Source: Microbacterium sp. (GTDB lineage: Bacteria; Actinomycetota; Actinomycetes; Actinomycetales; Microbacteriaceae). Taken from it: a stretch of 5,937 bases of DNA. The stretch lies in assembly GCA_029267645.1 (NCBI GenBank), contig JAJUIM010000126.1, positions 1 through 5,937 on the forward strand, in the 5' to 3' direction. Position 1 is the first letter of the stretch. The number at the start of each line of letters is the position of its first letter. The position numbers and the translations under genes were made by a program. Under the pieces are notes generated by a model that saw only the letters and a program-made list of their open reading frames with translations, was not told where the DNA came from and made no database searches. Below are positions 1-5,937 of this stretch, piece after piece.

Positions 1-172
1 CGAACGCACTCGGAAACGCGCTCACCCCGCGCCGGTGACGCGGCGCACGCGCTCTCGCGTGCAGATGCACCCTTACGCGCACGCGGTGGGGCGGAACCGC
101 ACTCGGGAACGCCGCCGCGCGACGCGAACGCACTCGGGACCGCGGCCACCACACGCCGACGACGCGACGCAC

Positions 173-186
173 GCACTCCCGAGTGC
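173..186. repeat. 14-bp palindrome inside array copy 91-214
   Basis: GCACTCCCGAGTGC has perfect 6-bp arms (GCACTC / GAGTGC) around CC. Read on the minus strand it contains GCACTCGGGA, the same decamer that occurs in direct orientation at 99-108 and 130-139. Each full repeat unit therefore carries two direct motifs and one palindromic version. As RNA it would form only a 5-bp stem with a 4-nt loop, so a duplex-DNA binding site is as plausible as a hairpin. Confidence 0.75.
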
Positions 187-296
187 CGACATGCCCTTGC
201 ACCGCCCATGCGGGGCGGATCCGCACTCGCGAACGTGGCTCCAGGGCGCGAACGCACTCGGGACCACACCCACCACACGCCGACGACGCGACGCAC

Positions 297-310
297 GCAC
301 TCCCGAGTGC
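297..310. repeat. 14-bp palindrome inside array copy 215-338
   Basis: This is the identical 14-mer GCACTCCCGAGTGC exactly 124 bp after the first one, in the best conserved part of the repeat. Direct versions of the half motif lie at 223-232 (one mismatch, GCACTCGCGA), 254-263 and 347-356. In the diverged first copy the equivalent position (49-62) is degenerate. Confidence 0.75.
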
Positions 311-367
311 CGACAGGCCCTCACGCCGCCCATGCAGGGCGGAACCGCACTCGGGAACGCCGCCGCA

Positions 368-383
368 GGGCGCAAGCGCGCCC
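368..383 (-). terminator. Possible weak terminator hairpin after the SURF1 gene
   Basis: Six-bp arms GGGCGC / GCGCCC enclose a 4-nt loop and begin 6 nt past the SURF1 stop codon on the minus strand. There is no T tract, and the stem is short for a stand-alone terminator. The hairpin falls where the last copy of the 124-bp array decays, so it may simply be repeat sequence. It is the only structured element I see at the 3' end of the putative operon. Confidence 0.3.
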
Positions 384-389
384 CGCCCC

Positions 390-1229
390 CTACTCCTCGA
401 GGTCGTCGGGGTCGATGCCGGCGAGCTCCTCGAGCTCGCGCTCCCACGCGTCCTTCGCCAGGCGGTACCAGAGGTAGAACGAGAACGCCGCGAAGATCGC
501 CCACTCGGCCGCGTAGAAGAGGTTGAGCCAGTTGACCGACTCGTCCTCGGCGGGGGCGCCGGCCGCGATCTCGTCGAGGCCCGCGTCGACGATGCCGCCC
601 GTCGGATCCGTCGTCGTGAGGAACGGGCGGTAGACGGCGCCGTCGATCTCGCCCCACTGGCTGAGGAGGGCGGCGGGGGACATGCGGATCATCTCGTACG
701 GATCGTCGCCGGGCGCGGGAGTCGGGCCCTCGTCGGCGATGAGACGGCCCGACAGCTCGACGGGCTCGGCCGTCGTCGCGTCGGACAGCTCGGCCACGGC
801 GGCGTCGGCCGCGTCGCGGTCGGGCGCCCAGCCGATGGCCGTCGCGAGCGACGCGCCGTCCTCCATCTCGAGGCGGCCCGTGATCCAGAATCCCTCGACG
901 CCGTCGTTCAGTCGCTGGGAGACGATGAGGAAGTCATCGGGATCCCATGTGCCAGACACCTCGACGCGCTGGCCCACGAGGGGCCCTGCCAGGTAGTCGC
1001 CGGGATCGACGACCTCGGCGATCGGCCGCACCTCCTCCGTCGCCCCCTCGGGGACGGGATCCGGCGCGAGGGCGCGCGACAGCTGCCACTGCAGGAGCGT
1101 GGCGAAGATGCCCGCGACGACGAGGCACAGCAGGAGCATGCCGATCCAGCGCGGGCGCAGCATGACCTCGCGGAGCGTGGGCGGGAACTCCTGCGGGTCG
1201 AACTCGTCGAGCGGCGCGGGCTGGCTCAT
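390..1229 (-). CDS. SURF1 family cytochrome c oxidase assembly protein
   Basis: Predicted 279-residue membrane protein of the SURF1/Shy1 family, whose members help assemble aa3-type cytochrome c oxidase (haem a delivery to subunit I) at the cytoplasmic membrane. It shows the family topology: a short charged N-terminus, a membrane segment at about residues 28-50, a soluble extracytoplasmic domain at about 51-235, and a second membrane segment at about 238-257 followed by an acidic tail. Recognisable family features are the Q-W pair just after the first helix (47-48), a V-x-G-x-W segment (91-95), G-F-W-I (113-116) and an L-F-Y-A-x-E-W stretch opening the second helix. The ATG at 1227-1229 overlaps the TGA of guaB3 in an ATGA junction and has no strong ribosome binding site, so translation is probably coupled. 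The same frame stays open upstream to 2228, but that part is out-of-frame guaB3 sequence. Family call is firm; the oxidase role is inferred from the family. Confidence 0.9.
   Translation of the reverse strand: MSQPAPLDEFDPQEFPPTLREVMLRPRWIGMLLLCLVVAGIFATLLQWQLSRALAPDPVPEGATEEVRPIAEVVDPGDYLAGPLVGQRVEVSGTWDPDDFLIVSQRLNDGVEGFWITGRLEMEDGASLATAIGWAPDRDAADAAVAELSDATTAEPVELSGRLIADEGPTPAPGDDPYEMIRMSPAALLSQWGEIDGAVYRPFLTTTDPTGGIVDAGLDEIAAGAPAEDESVNWLNLFYAAEWAIFAAFSFYLWYRLAKDAWERELEELAGIDPDDLEE
1226..1229 (-). promoter_or_regulatory. ATGA stop/start overlap (translational coupling)
   Basis: On the minus strand the SURF1 start codon ATG and the guaB3 stop codon TGA share bases as ATGA. The sequence just upstream lacks a good Shine-Dalgarno match, which fits re-initiation by ribosomes finishing guaB3. 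This indicates that guaB3 and the SURF1 gene are co-transcribed. Confidence 0.75.
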
Positions 1230-2344
1230 TCGTACGGCGACACCACGACGTCGACCCGCTGGAACTCCTTGAGGTCGGAGTAGCCGGTCGTCGCCATCGA
1301 CTTGCGGAGGGCGCCGATGAGGTTCGTCGCGCCGTCGGCCGACGAGGCGGGGCCGTAGAGGACCTCCTCGAGCGTGCCCGCCTGCCCAACCGACACGCGG
1401 CGGCCGCGCGGCAGCGTCGGGTGGTGCGCCTCCTGACCCCAGTGGAACCCGCGGCCCGGCGCCTCTGTGGCCCGCGCGAGCGAGACGCCGAGCATGACGG
1501 CGTCGGCGCCCATCGCGATGGCCTTGACGATGTCGCCCGACGTGCCCACGCCGCCGTCGGCGATCACGTGCACGTAGCGTCCACCCGACTCGTCCATGTA
1601 GTCGCGGCGCGCGCCCGCGACGTCGGCGACCGCCGTCGCCATGGGCGTGTGGATCCCGAGCGCCGTGCGCGTCGTCGACGCGGCGCCGCCGCCGAAGCCG
1701 ACGAGCACGCCCGCGGCGCCCGTGCGCATGAGGTGCAGCGCCGCGCGGTAGGTGCCCGCGCCGCCCACGATGACGGGCACGTCGAGGTCGTAGATGAACT
1801 GCTTGAGGTTGAGGGGCTCGTCGCCGCTCGAGACGTGCTCGGCCGACACGGTCGTGCCGCGGATCACGAACAGGTCGACGCCCGCGTTCACGACCGTCTC
1901 GTAGTGCTCCTGCGTGCGCTGCGGCGAGAGCGCGCCCGCGACGACGACGCCGGCCTCGCGGATCTCGGCGATGCGCTGCGTGATGAGCTCGGGCTTGATC
2001 GGCTCGGCGTACAGCGCCTGCATGCGCTGCGTCGCCGACTCGGACGGCAGCGAGGCGATCTCTGCGAGCAGGGGCTCGGGATCCTCGTACCGCGTCCACA
2101 GGCCCTCGAGGTCGAGCACGCCGACGGCGCCGAGGCGGCCGAGCGCGATCGCCGTGGCGGGGCTCACGACCGAGTCCATCGGTGCGCCGAGGATCGGGGT
2201 GTCGAACGTGAACGCGTCGATCGTCCACGACGTCGACACGTCGGCCGGGTTGCGCGTGCGCCGCGAGGGCACGATCGCGATGTCGTCGAACGTGTATGCC
2301 CGTCGTCCGCGCTTTCCGCGGCCGAGCTCGATCTCCATGCTCAC
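1226..2344 (-). CDS. guaB3: GuaB3 family IMP dehydrogenase-related protein
   Basis: A 372-residue (beta/alpha)8-barrel protein of the IMPDH/GMP reductase superfamily, matching the GuaB3 branch found beside guaB in actinobacteria. Visible family features are an A-P-M-D-S-V strand (54-59), V-G-G-A-G (193-197), a phosphate/active loop with G-F-G-G-G-A-A-S-T-T-R (216-226), A-D-G-G (262-265) and a conserved C-terminal block around L-R-K-S-M and D-L-K-E-F-Q (346-362). There are no CBS domains, which explains the short length compared with about 500 residues for GuaB. Aligned to GuaB in this window, the catalytic Cys312 position is Ser223, the NAD-contacting Asp253 position is Arg162, and no Arg-Tyr flap motif is visible. 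Canonical IMP oxidation is therefore doubtful; the true reaction (IMPDH-like, GMP reductase-like or other) is not settled by sequence. The start is GTG at 2342-2344 with AGGTAGG 8 nt upstream; an ATG two codons in is the alternative. It lies 40 nt after the ABC-F gene. Confidence 0.93.
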   Translation of the reverse strand: MSMEIELGRGKRGRRAYTFDDIAIVPSRRTRNPADVSTSWTIDAFTFDTPILGAPMDSVVSPATAIALGRLGAVGVLDLEGLWTRYEDPEPLLAEIASLPSESATQRMQALYAEPIKPELITQRIAEIREAGVVVAGALSPQRTQEHYETVVNAGVDLFVIRGTTVSAEHVSSGDEPLNLKQFIYDLDVPVIVGGAGTYRAALHLMRTGAAGVLVGFGGGAASTTRTALGIHTPMATAVADVAGARRDYMDESGGRYVHVIADGGVGTSGDIVKAIAMGADAVMLGVSLARATEAPGRGFHWGQEAHHPTLPRGRRVSVGQAGTLEEVLYGPASSADGATNLIGALRKSMATTGYSDLKEFQRVDVVVSPYE

Positions 2345-2350
2345 CCGATC

Positions 2351-2359
2351 AGCCTACCT
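2351..2359 (-). promoter_or_regulatory. Upstream element of guaB3: ribosome binding site, or leaderless -10 box
   Basis: On the minus strand this reads AGGTAGGCT. The AGGTAGG part (2353-2359) is a reasonable Shine-Dalgarno sequence 8 nt before the GTG start and decides for GTG over the internal ATG at 2336-2338. The overlapping TAGGCT (2351-2356) also fits the actinobacterial -10 pattern TANNNT, with 6 nt between it and the GTG, the geometry of a leaderless transcript. No -35 element is evident. The ribosome binding reading is the more likely. Confidence 0.5.
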
Positions 2360-2384
2360 GCCCCGCCTGTCGCGATCCCCGGTG

Positions 2385-4058
2385 TCACCGCGCCCGGACG
2401 ACGCGGGCCTCGTCCCACACGGGCTCATCGGATGCGACGACCTCGCCGTCCGAGCGGAACACGAGGAACCGATCGAACGACCGGGCGAACCAGCGGTCGT
2501 GCGTGACCGCGAGCACCGTGCCGGAGAACCGCGTGAGCGCCTCCTCGAGCGCCTCGGCCGACTCGAGGTCGAGGTTGTCGGTCGGCTCGTCGAGCAGCAG
2601 CAGCGTCGCGCCCGACAGCTCGAGCAGCAGCACCTGGAACCTCGCCTGCTGCCCACCCGACAGCGCGTCGAACGCCTGCTGCGCCTGCCGCACGAGGCCG
2701 TAGCGATCGAGCGCGGCGCTCGCGGCGTCGCGCGGCATGCCCTGCCTGCGGTCGTCGCCGCGGTGCAGGATGTCGAGCAGCGTGCGGCCCGCGAACTCGG
2801 GGTGGGCATGCGTCTGCGCGAACAGGCCTGGCACGACGCGGGCGCCGAGCGTCGCGCGCCCCGTGTGGGCGACGGGCGCGACGTCGGCGTCGCCGATCGC
2901 GGGATCCGGATCCGTGCCGCCGCGCGCGAGCAGGCGCAGGAAGTGCGACTTCCCGGATCCGTTCGAGCCCAGCACTCCGATGCGGTCGCCGTACCAGATC
3001 TCGGCGTCGAAGGGCCGCATGAGCCCCTCGAGCTCGAGTCGCTCGCAGACGACGGCCCTGCGCCCCGTGCGCGCGCCGCGCAGGCGCATGTCGAACTCCT
3101 GCGAGGGCGGGCGCTCCTCGGGCGGCCCCTGCTCCTCGAACTTGCGCAGGCGCGTCTGCGCCGCGCGATACCGCGACGTGAAGCCGTCGTTGACCGCGGC
3201 CTTGACCTTCAGGCGCGCGACGAGATCGCGCAGCTTCTCGTGCTGCTCGTCCCACCGCCGGCGCAGCTCGTCGAGCCGGTCCATGCGGTCGCTGCGCGCC
3301 TTGGCGTACGTCGCGAACCCGCCGCCGTGCACCCACGCCGTCGCGCCCGCACCGCCCGGCTCGAGCGTGATGATGCGATCGGCCGCGCGCGCGAGCAGCT
3401 CGCGGTCGTGCGAGACGAGCAGCACGGTCTTGGGCGTCTCGCGCAGCCGCTCCTCGAGCCACCGCTTGCCCGGCACGTCGAGATAGTTGTCGGGCTCGTC
3501 GAGCAGCAGCACGCCGTCGGGGCCGCGCAGCAGCGCCTCGAGCGCGAGCCGCTTCTGCTCGCCGCCCGAGAGCGTCGTGAGCTCGCGGAACCGCGCGCGG
3601 TCGAAGGGCACGCCGAGCGCGGCGACCGTGCACTGATCCCACACGGTCTCGTGCTCGTAGCCGCCCGCGTCCGCGTACTCGGCGATCGCGGCCGCGTACG
3701 CCATCTGCGTGTCGGCCTCGTCGCGCTCGATGAGCGCCTCCTCCGCGCGCTCGAGCGCGGCCGCGGCCTCGCGGATCCGCTTCGGCGCGACGCTCGCGAG
3801 CAGGTCGTGCACCGTCTGGCCCGCTCTGCCGTGGCCGACGAACTGATCCATGACGCCGAGGCCGCCGTCGATCACGACGGCGCCCGCGTCGGCGGCCTGC
3901 TCGCCGCGGATGATGCGCAGCAGCGTCGTCTTGCCCGCGCCGTTCGGGCCGACGAGCGCGCTCGTGGATCCGGATCCGACGCGGAACGCGACCTCGTCGA
4001 GCAGCGGCCGCCCGTCGGGCAGGGTGAGCGAGACGCCCGAGACATCGATGTGGCCCAC
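2385..4058 (-). CDS. ABC-F family ATP-binding protein (two nucleotide-binding domains)
   Basis: Predicted 557-residue soluble ATPase with two ABC domains in tandem and no membrane segment, the ABC-F architecture. Domain 1 has Walker A G-P-N-G-A-G-K-T-T (37-45), signature L-S-G-G-E (163-167), Walker B L-L-L-D-E-P (184-189) and the S-H-D switch histidine (His217). Domain 2 has Walker A G-S-N-G-S-G-K-S (364-371), signature L-S-G-G-Q-Q (466-471), Walker B L-L-L-L-D-E-P-T (486-493) and His520. The charged, probably helical linker at about 250-325 occupies the place of the P-site tRNA interaction motif. Proteins of this class bind the ribosomal E site; some rescue stalled translation and others protect against ribosome-targeting antibiotics. 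Which applies here cannot be told from sequence. All ATPase motifs are intact in both halves. The start is GTG at 4056-4058, preceded by GGAGGGAGG. It probably heads an operon with guaB3 and the SURF1 gene. Confidence 0.93.
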   Translation of the reverse strand: MGHIDVSGVSLTLPDGRPLLDEVAFRVGSGSTSALVGPNGAGKTTLLRIIRGEQAADAGAVVIDGGLGVMDQFVGHGRAGQTVHDLLASVAPKRIREAAAALERAEEALIERDEADTQMAYAAAIAEYADAGGYEHETVWDQCTVAALGVPFDRARFRELTTLSGGEQKRLALEALLRGPDGVLLLDEPDNYLDVPGKRWLEERLRETPKTVLLVSHDRELLARAADRIITLEPGGAGATAWVHGGGFATYAKARSDRMDRLDELRRRWDEQHEKLRDLVARLKVKAAVNDGFTSRYRAAQTRLRKFEEQGPPEERPPSQEFDMRLRGARTGRRAVVCERLELEGLMRPFDAEIWYGDRIGVLGSNGSGKSHFLRLLARGGTDPDPAIGDADVAPVAHTGRATLGARVVPGLFAQTHAHPEFAGRTLLDILHRGDDRRQGMPRDAASAALDRYGLVRQAQQAFDALSGGQQARFQVLLLELSGATLLLLDEPTDNLDLESAEALEEALTRFSGTVLAVTHDRWFARSFDRFLVFRSDGEVVASDEPVWDEARVVRAR

Positions 4059-4068
4059 GGTCGACAGG

Positions 4069-4077
4069 CCTCCCTCC
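4069..4077 (-). promoter_or_regulatory. Ribosome binding site of the ABC-F gene
   Basis: GGAGGGAGG on the minus strand ends 10 nt before the GTG start at 4056-4058. It is the strongest Shine-Dalgarno-like match in the window and fixes the GTG as start codon, since no in-frame ATG or GTG is better placed. Confidence 0.75.
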
Positions 4078-4099
4078 GCCCGCGAGGAGCGAGCCGGCC

Positions 4100-4105
4100 A
4101 GGCTA
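4100..4105 (-). promoter_or_regulatory. Possible -10 box for the ABC-F / guaB3 / SURF1 unit
   Basis: TAGCCT on the minus strand fits TANNNT and lies 41 nt upstream of the ABC-F start, between the guaB terminator and the gene. The expected -35 position falls inside the terminator arm (about 4122-4128) and shows no consensus. The main argument is that the strong hairpin upstream makes a separate promoter likely. Confidence 0.22.
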
Positions 4106-4119
4106 TCAGGCGCCGCGCA

Positions 4120-4159
4120 CGCGAAAGGGGCCGGGCAGCATGGCCCGGCCCCTTTCGCG
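4120..4159 (-). terminator. Intrinsic terminator of guaB, perfect 17-bp hairpin
   Basis: Arms at 4120-4136 and 4143-4159 are perfectly complementary over 17 bp around a 6-nt loop. The left arm reads CGCGAAAGGGGCCGGGC on the plus strand. The hairpin begins 5 nt past the guaB stop codon (4165-4167). A short A/T run is buried in the stem and no long T tract follows, which is common for terminators in GC-rich actinobacteria. The symmetry means it could stop transcription from either side. It separates guaB from the ABC-F gene. Confidence 0.9.
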
Positions 4160-4164
4160 ATGGG

Positions 4165-5781
<1,617 letters not shown>

Positions 5782-5937
5782 CTATTCCCGACCGACGCGG
5801 TCGGCGAGGATCGCGGTGCGCCTCCCGTCGATGCGCGTGAGGATGAGCGTCGCGCGCGCGGATCCGCGCAGCTTCAGCTTCGTGCGCAGCGCCGCGGGGT
5901 CGACGTCGACGCCCCGCTTCTTGATCTCGAGCGTGCC
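5782..5937 (-). CDS. C-terminal end of a THUMP-like domain class I methyltransferase (partial)
   Basis: The last 51 codons of a gene that enters from the right edge, ending in TAG at 5782-5784. The translated piece begins with L-E-I-K-K-R-G-V-D-V-D-P, continues with a basic L-R-T-K-L-K-L-R-G segment and closes with a hydrophobic strand L-I-L-T-R-I-D-G-R-R. This pattern is the one I associate with the THUMP-like domain at the C-terminus of actinobacterial SAM-dependent methyltransferases of unknown substrate, possibly RNA. The catalytic methyltransferase part lies outside the window, so activity cannot be judged. Only 114 nt separate its stop from the guaB start, and the guaB promoter lies in that gap, so the two genes are probably transcribed separately. 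The family assignment rests on pattern memory of a short fragment. Confidence 0.65.
   Translation of the reverse strand, partial: GTLEIKKRGVDVDPAALRTKLKLRGSARATLILTRIDGRRTAILADRVGRE

Larger units (their letters stand above)
1..380. repeat. Tandem array of a 124-bp non-coding repeat
   Basis: This gene-free stretch is filled by a tandem repeat with an exact period of 124 bp. Two complete copies lie at 91-214 and 215-338. A diverged partial copy occupies 1-90 and stays in register (it aligns without gaps to 125-214), and a truncated copy runs from 339 to about 380. By hand alignment the two complete copies are about 86% identical and the 1-90 copy about 71% identical to its neighbour. The most conserved block is at 158-190 and 282-314. 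The period is not a multiple of three, so successive copies change reading frame, and the Arg/Pro-rich open frames crossing it cannot be one repetitive protein. The array starts at the window edge, so its full length is unknown. It ends about 10 nt beyond the SURF1 stop codon. Function is unknown. Confidence 0.9.

Noticed and set aside
1..380. CRISPR array.
   Set aside because: The 124-bp unit is repeated along its whole length with no short identical repeats separated by unique spacers, and no cas genes are present.
35..657. Plus- and minus-strand open frames crossing the repeat array as small genes.
   Set aside because: The period is not divisible by three, translations are Arg/Pro-rich without domains, and none has a convincing ribosome binding site.
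1230..2228. Upstream extension of the SURF1 reading frame to give a 612-residue protein.
   Set aside because: The extension overlaps guaB3 in another frame and is Arg-rich noise; SURF1-like sequence begins at the ATG at 1227-1229, with the family-typical N-terminus.

Overview
The window is very GC-rich DNA, and every convincing gene lies on the minus strand. Codon use (G/C third positions, GTG starts), the guaB2/guaB3 pair, a SURF1-type oxidase assembly factor and a C-terminal THUMP-like methyltransferase tail all point to an actinobacterium. Microbacteriaceae is my best guess at family level, from general gene-content memory rather than any search.

Layout in the direction of transcription (right to left): (1) 5782-5937, the C-terminal 51 residues of a THUMP-like class I methyltransferase, cut by the window edge. 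(2) 5668-5781, an intergenic region with a plausible -10 box and the guaB ribosome binding site. (3) 4165-5667, guaB, a full-length IMP dehydrogenase with both CBS domains and intact catalytic residues. (4) 4120-4159, a perfect 17-bp hairpin just after the guaB stop, almost certainly a terminator. (5) 2385-4058, an ABC-F ATPase with two nucleotide-binding domains. (6) 1226-2344, guaB3, an IMPDH-related paralogue without CBS domains whose catalytic cysteine position reads serine. (7) 390-1229, a SURF1 family membrane protein whose ATG overlaps the guaB3 stop (ATGA). (8) 1-~380, a non-coding tandem array with an exact 124-bp period that runs off the left edge.

The terminator splits the genes into a guaB unit and a probable ABC-F / guaB3 / SURF1 operon (gaps of 40 nt and -4 nt). 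guaB makes XMP, the committed step to GMP. guaB3 is a relative of uncertain activity, the ABC-F protein probably acts on ribosomes, and SURF1 helps build the aa3-type cytochrome oxidase. This is mostly housekeeping DNA, and I found no clear new multi-gene system. The items most worth a second look are the 124-bp array with its recurring GCACTCGGGA motif, the loss of several IMPDH catalytic positions in GuaB3, a marked excess of GGATCC, and the ABC-F gene lying between the two IMPDH-family genes.
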